Position numbers and translations under genes: made by a program | Shown here: positions 1-9,342 of the stretch, piece by piece | Layout of the letters: the number at the start of each line of letters is the position of its first letter | How positions within the stretch are numbered: the first letter of the stretch is position 1 | DNA from: Aureisphaera sp963669405 | GTDB taxonomy: Bacteria > Bacteroidota > Bacteroidia > Flavobacteriales > Flavobacteriaceae | NCBI GenBank assembly: GCA_963669405.2 | Contig: CAXXHF010000002.1 | Location: 992,001-1,056,000, forward strand | DNA: 64,000 nt | Direction: 5' to 3' | Notes under the pieces: model-generated | What the model was told of the DNA's origin: nothing | Database searches by the model: none | Seen by the model: only the letters and a program-made list of their open reading frames with translations

Positions 1-45
1 CATTACCACAGTGCAACGAGCGATACTTCAGAAACAGTAAAAACC

Positions 46-76
46 TTTTGTAGTTTTTTGAGAATGCGTACATTTG
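46..76 (+). promoter_or_regulatory. Bacteroidota-type promoter of metK
   Basis: A perfect TAnnTTTG -7 box (TACATTTG, 69-76) is preceded, 18 bases upstream, by a TTTTG -33 element ending at 50. Transcription would start near 82-84, just at the beginning of the structured leader described next, which supports the assignment. The 45 bases before it hold nothing recognisable. Confidence 0.6.
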
Positions 77-77
77 C

Positions 78-152
78 CGTCAGAATTGAGGAAAGATTTG
101 ACTGATTGCAACCTCACGAAAAAAATGCTAAAGGCAGTGTTAACTTCCTGAG
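78..152 (+). promoter_or_regulatory. Probable SAM riboswitch (S-box-like) in the metK leader
   Basis: The leader carries the two most conserved SAM-I landmarks in the right order: GCAACC (108-113) and TGCTAAA (126-132). GAGG (88-91) can pair with CCTC (111-114) to make the kinked P2 arm. CGTCAG (79-84) can pair with the CTGAGACG region (148-155) to close P1. SAM-I aptamers bind S-adenosylmethionine, the product of the gene that follows, so feedback control makes sense. No clear terminator stem follows before the start codon, so control could be translational. The short P3/P4 arms are degenerate, so a covariance-model search would decide. Confidence 0.6.
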
Positions 153-202
153 ACGCTTACGTCAAATCTACTTCTAAATAGAAATCATTTTAAAACCATT
201 TT

Positions 203-1459
203 ATGGCTTACTTATTTACTTCAGAAAGTGTTTCTGAAGGACACCCAGATAAAGTTGCAGATCAGATTAGTGACGCATTGATCGATAATTTTTTAGCCTT
301 TGACCCACAGTCCAAAGTGGCTTGTGAAACATTGGTTACTACTGGACAGGTTGTATTGGCTGGTGAGGTAAAGTCTAATGTTTACCTAGATGTTCAGAAA
401 ATAGCTAGAGATGTTATCAATACTATTGGATATACTAAAGGTGAATATCAATTTGATGGAAATAGTTGTGGAGTTCTCTCTGCTATTCATGAACAAAGTG
501 ATGATATTAACCGAGGTGTAGACAGAGCCAATAAAGAAGAGCAAGGAGCTGGTGACCAAGGAATGATGTTTGGATACGCTACACGCGAAACCGACAACTA
601 CATGCCGTTAGCATTAGACCTTTCGCACCGAATCTTAAAGGAATTGGCTGCCATGCGGCATGATGGAAGTGAAATTAATTACTTACGCCCTGATTCTAAA
701 AGTCAGGTAACTATAGAATACAGTGACGATAATAAGCCCGTTCGTATTGATTCCATTGTGGTTTCTACACAACATGATGAATTTGATACCGACGATGAAA
801 GAATGTTGGCAAAAATAAAGGATGATATCATCAACATCTTAATTCCGAAAATAAAAGCACAATCCAAGCCAGAGATTCAAGCCTTATTCAACAACGACAT
901 TACCTACCATATTAACCCTACAGGGAAATTTGTGATTGGCGGACCTCATGGAGATACTGGATTAACAGGACGTAAGATCATTGTAGACACCTACGGTGGT
1001 AAAGGTGCTCACGGAGGTGGAGCCTTTAGTGGAAAAGATCCTAGTAAAGTAGATCGTTCTGCAGCTTACGCAACCAGACATATAGCTAAAAACTTAGTAG
1101 CTGCAGGATTGTGTGATGAAGTTTTGGTGCAGGTAAGCTATGCTATTGGCGTAGTTGAACCTATGGGGATCTTTGTAGACACTTACGGAACCTCCAAAAT
1201 AGATTTGACCGATGGAGAAATTGCTAAAAAAGTATCTGATATTTTCGATATGCGCCCAGCATCTATTGAGGAGCGTTTAAAACTGCGCCAACCTATGTAT
1301 TCTGAAACGGCTGCTTACGGTCATATGGGACGTACAAATGAAGTAGTGACCAAAACATTTACGACTCCTTATGGAGAAAACAAGACTGTAGAAGTGGAAT
1401 TGTTTACTTGGGAGAAATTGGATTATATAAATAAAGTGAAGGAAGCTTTTCAACTATAA
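203..1459 (+). CDS. metK: S-adenosylmethionine synthetase
   Basis: This cytosolic enzyme makes S-adenosylmethionine from methionine and ATP. The 418-residue protein has the full family length. The N-terminal GHPDK methionine/ATP-binding motif is at residues 13-17, the loop GAGDQGMMFGYA at 115-126, and the glycine-rich phosphate-binding signature GGGAFSGKDPSKVDRS starts near residue 271. The ATG at 203 gives the usual N-terminus ending in SESVSEGHPDK. It stands alone between a riboswitch-like leader and a strong terminator, so it is probably a single-gene unit controlled by its own product. Confidence 0.98.
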   Translation: MAYLFTSESVSEGHPDKVADQISDALIDNFLAFDPQSKVACETLVTTGQVVLAGEVKSNVYLDVQKIARDVINTIGYTKGEYQFDGNSCGVLSAIHEQSDDINRGVDRANKEEQGAGDQGMMFGYATRETDNYMPLALDLSHRILKELAAMRHDGSEINYLRPDSKSQVTIEYSDDNKPVRIDSIVVSTQHDEFDTDDERMLAKIKDDIINILIPKIKAQSKPEIQALFNNDITYHINPTGKFVIGGPHGDTGLTGRKIIVDTYGGKGAHGGGAFSGKDPSKVDRSAAYATRHIAKNLVAAGLCDEVLVQVSYAIGVVEPMGIFVDTYGTSKIDLTDGEIAKKVSDIFDMRPASIEERLKLRQPMYSETAAYGHMGRTNEVVTKTFTTPYGENKTVEVELFTWEKLDYINKVKEAFQL

Positions 1460-1479
1460 AAGCTACTCTAGATAGTAAC

Positions 1480-1510
1480 AAACCCTCTGTTTTCAGGGGG
1501 TTTATTGTTT
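1480..1510 (+). terminator. Rho-independent terminator of metK
   Basis: AAACCCTCTG (1480-1489) pairs with CAGGGGGTTT (1494-1503) across a TTTT loop, with one G-T wobble, and a T-rich run follows. Confidence 0.85.
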
Positions 1511-1593
1511 ATATAATGTTATGGTTTTTGGCCTTTTGAACGGCTTCAATTTTGCAACCACCCAACAAGGCATACAATGTGTCAATTGTCGTA

Positions 1594-2544
1594 TTATGAG
1601 AAAGAGATATGAGGAAGCTGAGCCTGGATATACCCTATCTTTTCTTTTAGATTGGCTAAAAAAGCTTGATGTTCTGGACTTTCAGGGTAAAAGGGTTTGT
1701 GGGCCAAGCCTTTTTGAATCACATCGATTTCTTTTTGAAGAGATGCCGTTTCAGGAGCTATCCAAACAGTTTTGAATTTTTCCCAGATGATCTGAATAGC
1801 AGTTTCATTGGGATGGATCATATCTTTTTCATAAAAACGATAATCCCGTAATTCGTCCATCATGACTTCATATGAAGGAAAGTAATGGGTAGCCTCTGTA
1901 GATGCAACTATTTCATGAATAGCTGCAATTAGATGTGATTTGCTCAAGTTATTGGCTACTAACCCCTCCTTTATATGACGTACGGGAGATACCGTAAAAA
2001 GAAAGGAAACTTCTGGATTTACTCGCTTTATAGAAGTAATCATATCCCGCACAACCTTCGAAATATCATCTACGGAAAGCAATTCCTTGGAAAATTCCTT
2101 TTGTGGTATTTTATGGCAATTGGCTACAATTTCACGGCTAGCCAAGTAACGATGTACCCAGGCCGTTCCATAACTGAAGATGATATGCGTACTATCTTTT
2201 AATTGTTGTTTGAACCCACGCAACGTTGCATTCAAAAGTTGCAGATAACGTTCTTTATCACTGTCGAATATAAGAGAATGCACTTCGAAACTATGCCAAG
2301 CACTTCCTTTTTCAAAAATATCCTTTTCAGTAAAAAAATCATCTGTTAATGCTCTGATCACCAATTTCGAAATAGAAACTGGATTGAATAGGATTCCGAA
2401 AGGATTCTGAGAGTTTCTAAATTTGAAATACTCCAGCTGCGCTCCAATATGTTCCGTAAAACAGGACCCTAACAAAAGCAGTTGAGAATCATAGGTAATC
2501 TGATTCCTCTCTGGTACTAACTGTATCTGGGTCTGTAAGTCCAA
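1594..2544 (-). CDS. GSCFA domain protein
   Basis: The 316-residue protein belongs to the GSCFA family, named after its N-terminal motif. Here it reads LLLLGSCFTEHIG near residues 23-35, followed by the typical KFRNSQNPFGILFNP stretch. The family resembles SGNH-type esterases and is common in Bacteroidota, but its substrate is not established. The conserved N-terminus is reached only from a TTG start at 2544. That start lies one base after the stop of alaS, so the two genes are probably one transcript. There is no signal peptide, so a cytoplasmic place is likely. Confidence 0.85.
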   Translation of the reverse strand: MDLQTQIQLVPERNQITYDSQLLLLGSCFTEHIGAQLEYFKFRNSQNPFGILFNPVSISKLVIRALTDDFFTEKDIFEKGSAWHSFEVHSLIFDSDKERYLQLLNATLRGFKQQLKDSTHIIFSYGTAWVHRYLASREIVANCHKIPQKEFSKELLSVDDISKVVRDMITSIKRVNPEVSFLFTVSPVRHIKEGLVANNLSKSHLIAAIHEIVASTEATHYFPSYEVMMDELRDYRFYEKDMIHPNETAIQIIWEKFKTVWIAPETASLQKEIDVIQKGLAHKPFYPESPEHQAFLANLKEKIGYIQAQLPHISFS

Positions 2545-2545
2545 A

Positions 2546-5157
2546 TCAATTTAAAAATGATTTTGCTGCTTCTAAAGCTATTGGAATTCCTGCTGGGTTT
2601 TTTCCACCTGCCGTAGCAAAGAACGGCTGTCCACCACCACCACCTTGGATGTGTTTTCCAAGTTCGCGCACAATTTGTCCTGCGTTCAAGTCTTTGCTCG
2701 TAGCCAACTCCTTAGATATATAACAGGTAAGTAATGCCTTACCTCCTGCGCTTGAACCAAAAATGATAAATAGGTTGTCTATTTCCCCTCCCAATTCATA
2801 CGCTAAGTCTTTTAAACCTCCCGCATCTAGGTCCAATTCCTTTGCTAAGAAATTTATACTGTTCAATTCTGTAATTTCAGCTTTCAAATCACCTTTTAAG
2901 TTCTTTGCCTTGTCCTTCAACAATTGCTGAATTTGTTTCTGAAGCTCACTGTTTTCGTCTTGCAGTTTCTGAATGGAAGTCACTGGATCTTTAGCGTTAT
3001 TCAATACTTTCTGAACACCTTTCAAGCTTTCGCTTCGGTTCATAAAATATTCTTTAGCAGCATCGCCCGTAATGGCCTCGATACGGCGAATTCCACTAGC
3101 CACAGCACCTTCAGAGGTAATGATAAAATGCCAAATATCTTGTGTACAGTCTACATGGGTTCCTCCACAAAGTTCCATGGATTTCCCAAACTTAATAGCT
3201 CTAACTGTATCTCCGTATTTTTCACCAAACAAAGCAAGGACACCTTCATCAATAGCCTGTTGATAGGGTATATTTCGCCTTTCTTCTAACAGAATACCTT
3301 CTCGGATTCTAGCGTTTACAAAATCCTCTACCTGTCTTAGCTCTTCATCAGTTACCTTTCCAAAATGTGAAAAATCGAAACGCATGTTTCTACTATGCAC
3401 CATAGATCCTTTTTGGGTCACATGATCACCCAATATATTACGCAGTGCCTGATGTAATAAATGAGTGGCCGTATGATTGGAAGCCGTTCTAAATCGTTGC
3501 TTCTTATCTACCACTGCTTTAAAGGTTTCTTCGGGATGACGTGGAAGGTTCTTTGCAAAATGTACTATAAGATTGTTCTCTTTTTTGGTATCTACAATAT
3601 AGACCACTTCTCCATTGGAAGCTTCTAGGTATCCTTTGTCTCCTACCTGCCCTCCTCCTTCGGGATAGAAAGGAGTGATATTAAATACCAATTGGAACAA
3701 TTCACCATCTTTTTTGCTCTCTACCCTTCGGTAACGGGTAATTTTAACGTCGGTTTCCAACAAATCATAGCCTACAAACTCTTCTTCAGCATCATCTTTT
3801 AGTGTCACCCAATCTCCCGTTTCTACCTTCGTTGCCGCACGAGAACGTTCTTTTTGTTTTTGAAGTTCTGCCTTAAAACCAGCTTCATCCAAATCATAAC
3901 CACGTTCTCTAAGAATCAACGCAGTTAAATCTATAGGAAATCCATAGGTGTCGTATAATTCGAAAGCCTTTTCACCAGAGACCTCTTTGCCTTGGGTATT
4001 GTTTATTACATTTTCAAGCAATACCAATCCTTGGTCCAGTGTTCTTAAAAAAGATACTTCTTCTTCACGAATAACATTGGTAATTAGATTCTTTTCCGAA
4101 ACTAGTTCTGGAAATGCTTTTCCCATTTGTTTTACCAGCGTAGGCACCAATTTGTGTATGAAAGGTTCCTTTGTATTTAGAAACGTAAATCCATAACGAA
4201 TCGCTCTTCTTAAATTCGTCGAATTACATATCCCGCTCCAGAATTACTAGGCAATTGTCCATCGGCAATAGAAAAAGCAACCGCTCTAACATGGTCACTA
4301 ATAACGCGTATGGCAATATCAATTTTCTCGTCCTTTCCATAAGTAGCTTTGGCAACTGCTTCTACTTCACGGATTAGCGGTGTAAACACATCAGTATCGT
4401 AATTACTTTGTTTGCCTTGCAATACCATACAAAGACGCTCAAAACCCATCCCGGTATCTACATGCTGCTCAGGAAGTTTTTCCAAACTTTTGTTTGCCAA
4501 ACGATTGAACTGCATGAATACCAAATTCCAGATCTCTACTACTTGCGGATGATCTTTATTCACCAAAGTTGCTCCATCTAATTTGGCTTTATCTTCTTTG
4601 GAACGAATATCTACATGAATCTCAGAACAGGGACCACACGGACCTTGTTCACCCATTTCCCAGAAATTGTCATGCTTGCTACCATTTAAGATACGGTCTT
4701 CTGCAATGTGTTCTTTCCAGAAATCATAAGCTTCTGTATCCCGTTCTAAACCTTCGGCAGCATCTCCTTCAAATATGGTTACATAAATAATGTCCTTATC
4801 TACACCAAACACTTCGGTCAATAATTCCCACGCCCAAGCAATGGCTTCCTTTTTGAAATAATTTCCAAAACTCCAATTCCCCAGCATTTCGAACATTGTG
4901 TGGTGGTAGGTATCCATACCTACTTCTTCCAAATCATTATGCTTACCGCTAACACGGAGACATTTTTGAGTGTCTGCCACCCTTTTGTTTTTGGCTTCTT
5001 TATTCCCGAGGAAAAATTCTTTAAACTGATTCATCCCCGCATTGGTAAACATCAATGTAGGATCGTCCTTAACCACCATAGGGGCAGAAGGCACAATTGC
5101 ATGTGTTTTCGACTCGAAAAATTTCAAAAATTGGCTTCGTATTTCGGAAGAAGTCAT
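2546..5157 (-). CDS. alaS: Alanyl-tRNA synthetase, interrupted by one missing base
   Basis: Charges tRNA-Ala with alanine in the cytosol; essential. It reads as two pieces. 5157-4210 codes for the class II catalytic domain (motif around GNWSFGNYFK, and EMGEQGPCGPCSEIHVD). 4150-2546 codes for the rest: the editing domain with HTATHLLHQALR and CGGTHV metal-binding motifs, and the C-Ala domain ending with a GGGGGQPFFATAGGK stretch. The break follows GAGYVIRRI near 4212. Adding one A to the AAA run at 4212-4214 (+ strand) restores the conserved continuation LRRAIRYGF and gives 870 residues, the usual length. A base-calling error is the simplest reading. The GSCFA gene follows directly. Confidence 0.93.
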
Positions 5158-5185
5158 AAAAATCGATTAATTGAATTTACGTATA

Positions 5186-5213
5186 TTGTGGAGCCAAACA
5201 ATTTCTATATTTG
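5186..5213 (+). promoter_or_regulatory. Bacteroidota-type promoter of the M23 peptidase gene
   Basis: A perfect -7 box TATATTTG (5206-5213) has a TTG (5186-5188) 17 bases upstream. It lies in the divergent gap between alaS and the peptidase and points at the latter, with a predicted start about 50 bases before its ATG. Confidence 0.55.
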
Positions 5214-5272
5214 CTCAGCGTTACAAAATGGTAAGCACTTACCATCAACCGCAAAAATAGGACTTTTTATTT

Positions 5273-6250
5273 ATGTCAAAGGTAAAATATTACTACGATA
5301 GCGATACGCTTTCCTATCGAAAAATCGAACCTAAAAAAGGTAGGAAATTTGGTATTTTTCTTCTATCCCTTATAGCAATGCTGCTAAGCGGATTCCTCCT
5401 ACTTATATTGTACCTCAATATCCCAGGAATTGAGACTCCTAAGGAAAAGACCATGAAACGCGAATTGGCCAATATGGAATTTCAATACGAAATTCTGAAT
5501 CGGAAAATGGAACAGGCAGAAACTGTTTTGGAAGATCTGGCCAATAGGGATAACAATCTATACCGTGTTTATTTTGAAGCCAACCCAATACCCGATGAAC
5601 AAAGAAAAGCAGGTTTTGGTGGTATTAACCGTTATAAGGAATTGGAGGGATATGACAACTCGGCCCTCATTATAAATTCCAGCCAACGACTGGATATATT
5701 AACCAAACAGATTGTAGTACAGTCCAGATCTTTGGACGAGGTAAGTCAACTAGCAGAAGAGAAAGAAAAGTTATTGGAAGCCATTCCAGCTATACAGCCT
5801 GTAAACAATGAAGACCTTACCCGTATGGCTTCTGGATACGGTTATCGTACCGATCCATTTACCAAAGCCCGAAAATTTCACTGGGGAATGGACTTCACCT
5901 CCCCGCGAGGGACTCCTGTATATGCTTCAGGAAATGGAGTGATCATTAGAGCAGATAATGCTGCATCTGGGTATGGAAAACACATTCGAATTGATCATGG
6001 TTTTGGATACCAAAGCCTATATGCTCACTTGTATAAATACAATGTGAAAAAAGGACAAAAAGTAAAAAGAGGTGACCTTATTGGTTTTGTAGGAAGTACT
6101 GGACGAAGTGAAGCTCCTCATTTGCATTATGAAATTTTCAAGGACAACGAACGAATCAACCCCATTAATTTTTACTACGGAAACTTAAGTGCCGAGGAGT
6201 TTGCAGAGCTACTCAAGAAATCCCAACAAGAAAATCAATCTTTAGATTAA
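5273..6250 (+). CDS. M23 family murein peptidase, membrane anchored
   Basis: The 325-residue protein has a short basic cytoplasmic tail, one membrane helix (about residues 27-50), a periplasmic coiled-coil linker (about 60-100) and a C-terminal LytM/M23 zinc peptidase domain. The metal ligands are visible as HWGMD near residue 203-207 and HLHYE near 283-287. The family cuts peptide cross-links in peptidoglycan. The layout matches the MepM-like proteins found next to alaS and a MerR gene in flavobacteria. Its last base overlaps the first base of the MerR gene, so the two are co-translated or at least co-transcribed. Confidence 0.93.
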   Translation: MSKVKYYYDSDTLSYRKIEPKKGRKFGIFLLSLIAMLLSGFLLLILYLNIPGIETPKEKTMKRELANMEFQYEILNRKMEQAETVLEDLANRDNNLYRVYFEANPIPDEQRKAGFGGINRYKELEGYDNSALIINSSQRLDILTKQIVVQSRSLDEVSQLAEEKEKLLEAIPAIQPVNNEDLTRMASGYGYRTDPFTKARKFHWGMDFTSPRGTPVYASGNGVIIRADNAASGYGKHIRIDHGFGYQSLYAHLYKYNVKKGQKVKRGDLIGFVGSTGRSEAPHLHYEIFKDNERINPINFYYGNLSAEEFAELLKKSQQENQSLD

Positions 6251-6579
6251 TGCATGTAGACCTCCCCGAGAAACGATATTATAGTATTGGCGAAGTGGCC
6301 AATGCATTTGAGGTGAATACCTCTTTAATACGTTTTTGGGAAAAGGAGTTCGATGTACTGCAACCCAAGAAGAATGCCAAGGGAAACCGAAAATTTACCC
6401 CAGATGACATTAAGAACCTTGAGCTCATATACCATTTGGTCAAGGAACGTGGGTTTACGTTGGACGGAGCAAAAACGCACTTGAAAGAAAACAAAAAGGA
6501 AACCCTTAACAACTTTGAGATAATTCGTAAATTGGAAACAGTAAAAGCTGAATTACTGAAAATTAAAGACCATCTATAA
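6250..6579 (+). CDS. MerR family transcriptional regulator
   Basis: A 109-residue protein with the MerR winged-helix start YYSIGEVANAFEVNTSLIRFW (residues 10-30) and the wing region KGNRKFTPDDIKNLELIYHLV. It lacks an obvious C-terminal effector domain: only a short helical, lysine-rich tail follows, which is probably the dimer coil. The signal is therefore unknown. It sits between the M23 peptidase (1-base overlap) and lemA (12 bases away), in what looks like one operon. A longer reading frame on the opposite strand is only its shadow. Confidence 0.9.
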   Translation: MHVDLPEKRYYSIGEVANAFEVNTSLIRFWEKEFDVLQPKKNAKGNRKFTPDDIKNLELIYHLVKERGFTLDGAKTHLKENKKETLNNFEIIRKLETVKAELLKIKDHL

Positions 6580-6591
6580 ATCTTTCCAATT

Positions 6592-7200
6592 ATGAAAAAA
6601 GGTATTTTTGTCTTATTGGCAATCATTGTGCTATTAGCCATATTAGGTTTCGCTATTGGACCTCCCTTTTACAACAAAGCCATTGACTTACAGGAAAATG
6701 CTACCGCCCAATGGGCCAATGTAGAAAGTTCCTATCAACGTAGGGCAGATCTTATTCCCAATATTGTGAATACTGCTAAAGGCTATGCCGAGTTTGAACA
6801 AGAAACACTTATTAAGGTTACGGAAGCGAGGAGTAAAGCAACATCTGTTACTATAGATCCCAGCAATATTACTCCAGAACAATTGGCACAATTTCAGGAA
6901 GTACAAAGCGGGCTTACTTCTGCCCTTGCAAGATTATTGGCTGTTTTTGAAAGGTATCCTGATTTAAAGGCTAATGAAAATTTCAAGGAATTGATCAATG
7001 AACTAGAACGCACTGAAAACCGAATCAATGTAGAGCGGAACCGATTCAATGAAACGGTACGCCCTTTCAACAAACATCTCAAAAAATTCCCGAACAACGT
7101 TATTAATAATTTCGTGGGTAAATTTTCAGAAATGGATTACTTCGAAGCCAATGAAGGAACCGATCAAGCTCCCCAAGTAGAGTTCGATTTTGGAAATTGA
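6592..7200 (+). CDS. LemA family protein
   Basis: The 202-residue protein has an N-terminal membrane helix (about residues 4-25) followed by the LemA core: YNKAIDLQENATAQWANVES and YQRRADLIPNIVNTAKGYA, then the family's NINVERNRFN-like stretch and an FPNNVINNFVGKF segment. LemA proteins are membrane-anchored helical bundles of poorly known role. In many bacteria they are encoded beside TPM-domain proteins, as here, which suggests a shared envelope-associated job. It is the first of four genes reading the same way. Confidence 0.92.
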   Translation: MKKGIFVLLAIIVLLAILGFAIGPPFYNKAIDLQENATAQWANVESSYQRRADLIPNIVNTAKGYAEFEQETLIKVTEARSKATSVTIDPSNITPEQLAQFQEVQSGLTSALARLLAVFERYPDLKANENFKELINELERTENRINVERNRFNETVRPFNKHLKKFPNNVINNFVGKFSEMDYFEANEGTDQAPQVEFDFGN

Positions 7201-7233
7201 CAACAGAGAAAAATCATTTCTCAAACCGTTTCT

Positions 7234-7779
7234 ATGGAACGTACCATACACTGTCGACTCTGTGAGCATCAAATTTTTTCCTTTGAAGAAGGCACTGTTT
7301 GTGGATTAACCCATCGAAAACCTGATTTCCAAAGAGTCTGTAACAAAATTGAATTTGGAGAGACTTTTAAAGAGAAGATTACCGAAGCCAACGTTGCCTA
7401 CAAAGAAGTAACCCAAAACAAAACAAAGGTCTATCGTTTTTTTACAACCCATATTCTTTTAGGTATAGGTGTACTCATAGCTATTTATTTTGGAATGGAT
7501 TATCTAATGGGGTTTTGGGACCAAATACATGGAAAAGCTATTTTGGTATATGCTTTCCCGTTTGTTTTTTTAGGATTCGCTTTCAAATATTTCATGGAAG
7601 CTACCAAAGCCTTGGCTGCTTACAAAAATGAGCTCAAAAAGGCTCTTTACAAAAAGAACCAAGTAGATACAATTGCAGAATTATACCATAAACCTTATAC
7701 CATAGACATTACTTTTGAAGAAGAGCCCAATGGAGATCTTACTCCAAACATAAATTTAGAAATCAAAGACATTCGTTAA
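7234..7779 (+). CDS. Membrane protein with N-terminal Cys motif, unknown function
   Basis: This 181-residue protein is not from a family I can name. The N-terminus has CRLCEHQIFSFEEGTVCGLT with a further Cys at about residue 36, possibly a small metal-binding knuckle. Two membrane helices follow (about residues 70-90 and 100-122), with a charged cytosolic C-terminal part. It lies between lemA and the first TPM gene with gaps of 33 and 14 bases, so it probably belongs to the same operon and works at the membrane with those proteins. Confidence 0.75.
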   Translation: MERTIHCRLCEHQIFSFEEGTVCGLTHRKPDFQRVCNKIEFGETFKEKITEANVAYKEVTQNKTKVYRFFTTHILLGIGVLIAIYFGMDYLMGFWDQIHGKAILVYAFPFVFLGFAFKYFMEATKALAAYKNELKKALYKKNQVDTIAELYHKPYTIDITFEEEPNGDLTPNINLEIKDIR

Positions 7780-7793
7780 CAGATATAGAGAAT

Positions 7794-8231
7794 ATGTCCC
7801 AAGTAGAAGCTTTTTTAACCCCTTCAGAAGAATCTGAAATCATAACAGCCATTCGTGAGGCCGAAATACAGACCTCAGGGGAAATCCGTGTTCATATGGA
7901 AGCTCATGTAAACACAGATCATTTTAAAAGAGCCACAGAAGTTTTTCATTTTTTGCATATGGATAATACCAAAAATGCCAATGGCGTCCTTATTTATATT
8001 GCTGTGGAAGACAAAAAACTTGTCATTTTGGGAGACAAAGGCATCAATAATGCTGTCTCTTCTGCCTTTTGGGAAAGCACCAAGGAAATTATGTTGGATC
8101 ATTTTAAAAATGGAAACGTTAAGCAAGGTTTGATAACTGGTATCTTGGAAGCTGGAAAACAATTGAAAAAATATTTTCCTTATGACTTGAACGACCAGAA
8201 CGAACTACCCAATGAAATTTCTAAGAACTAG
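7794..8231 (+). CDS. TPM domain protein, soluble
   Basis: The 145-residue protein consists of a single TPM (TLP18.3/Psb32/MOLO-1) domain: EIITAIREAEIQTSGEIRVH at the start, then GVLIYIAVEDKKLVILGDKG and a C-terminal GLITGILEAGKQLKKYFP. It has no signal peptide or membrane helix, so this copy acts in the cytosol, unlike its downstream paralogue. The family's activity is unsettled; some members have phosphatase activity. Its stop codon shares one base with the GTG start of the next gene, which points to translational coupling. Confidence 0.88.
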   Translation: MSQVEAFLTPSEESEIITAIREAEIQTSGEIRVHMEAHVNTDHFKRATEVFHFLHMDNTKNANGVLIYIAVEDKKLVILGDKGINNAVSSAFWESTKEIMLDHFKNGNVKQGLITGILEAGKQLKKYFPYDLNDQNELPNEISKN

Positions 8232-9046
8232 TGAAGTGGCCCTTTAAAACATATCGCTTATTCTTTTTAGCCTTTATTGGTGTCTTCTATACTATCTCAT
8301 CCTATGCGCAATTCAATATTCCACCAAAACCCCCACAAGAAGAACAAACAGCTGTTTATGACTATATAAATCTTCTAAATTCCCGCCAGCAAAATGCTTT
8401 GAAACAAAAGCTTTTAGGATATGCCGACACCACTTCCACACAAATTGTCATTGCTATTATAAGTACCACCCAAGGAGAAGACATTTCGTTTTTGGGTGCC
8501 CAATGGGGTCATGCTTGGGGTATAGGACAAGCAGATAAGGATAATGGAATTTTTATTTTATTGGCCAAAGACGACCGCAAAGTCGATATCAATACTGGAT
8601 ATGGTATAGAACACCTAATTAGCGACCGTGATGCTGAAAAGATCATTAACCGGATCATGATTCCTCAATTTAAAAGTGGAAATTTTTACGAAGGGCTTGA
8701 CCAAGCAACCGATGCTATGTTTGCCTACCTAAATGGCGCTTACACTGAAGACCGGGATTTTAGTGTAAAAGAATTCCCGGTAGAACTTATCATCATCCTC
8801 GTTTTCATCATTTTGTTCATTGCCCTAAGCTCCAAGAAAAACGGGCGTGGCGGAAATGGCGGTGGAGGCGGAAGCTTGTTAGATGTCATCATTTTAAGCA
8901 ATATGGGACGTACAGGTGGCTGGGGTAGCGGAAGTTCTTCTGGCGGTGGTTGGAGTTCTGGTGGAGGTAGTTTTGGTGGCGGCAGCTTTGGAGGCGGTTT
9001 TGGTGGCGGTGGCTTTGGTGGTGGTGGTGCTTCTGGAGGTTGGTAA
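8231..9046 (+). CDS. TPM domain protein, secreted/membrane, Gly-rich tail (YgcG-like)
   Basis: The 271-residue protein begins with a signal sequence ending near SSYAQ, followed by a TPM domain (about residues 40-175, with GQADKDNGIFILLAKDDRK and DVNTGYGIE-like motifs), one membrane helix (about 182-202, LIIILVFIILFIAL) and a tail made almost only of Gly, Ser and Phe (about 208-271). The start is a GTG overlapping the stop of the preceding TPM gene. This is the standard build of YgcG-type proteins found with LemA. The long proline-rich frame on the other strand is a shadow of the glycine repeats. Confidence 0.9.
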   Translation: MKWPFKTYRLFFLAFIGVFYTISSYAQFNIPPKPPQEEQTAVYDYINLLNSRQQNALKQKLLGYADTTSTQIVIAIISTTQGEDISFLGAQWGHAWGIGQADKDNGIFILLAKDDRKVDINTGYGIEHLISDRDAEKIINRIMIPQFKSGNFYEGLDQATDAMFAYLNGAYTEDRDFSVKEFPVELIIILVFIILFIALSSKKNGRGGNGGGGGSLLDVIILSNMGRTGGWGSGSSSGGGWSSGGGSFGGGSFGGGFGGGGFGGGGASGGW

Positions 9047-9342
9047 TAAGGAATCTCAAAGCCCAATTAGCTTTTTACTCAAAAAGAATTGATTTTTCAC
9101 TTACAACATAAACAACTTACCCTCAATAACTTAAAAAACCTAACAACACGAAATTCGTAAATCCTCAGTACTACCTGTATTTCTCACCAAATAATTAAGT
9201 TGTTATTTAATAGTTTTGACTGTCCTTTCATTAGGATATTATCTCCCCTCTAAAATACCCTTCCACGAGAAGGAAAAAATAAATTCAGGTTGTCCTTACA
9301 ACAACCAAAACCAGTATTGTATAAACTTTAATCGCTAGTCAG
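9047..9342 (+). other. Non-coding gap before the RHS-associated locus
   Basis: This gap is 296 bases long. A weak hairpin with T-tract (AAAGC/GCTTTTT, about 9058-9076) may end the LemA/TPM operon. A TAnnTTTG box (TAGTTTTG, 9211-9218) could serve the next gene, but no good -33 element stands at the right distance. Nothing else was seen. Confidence 0.35.

Noticed and set aside
8740..9066. Proline-rich 108-residue frame on the minus strand
   Set aside because: It is the antisense shadow of the Gly-rich tail of the TPM-domain protein.
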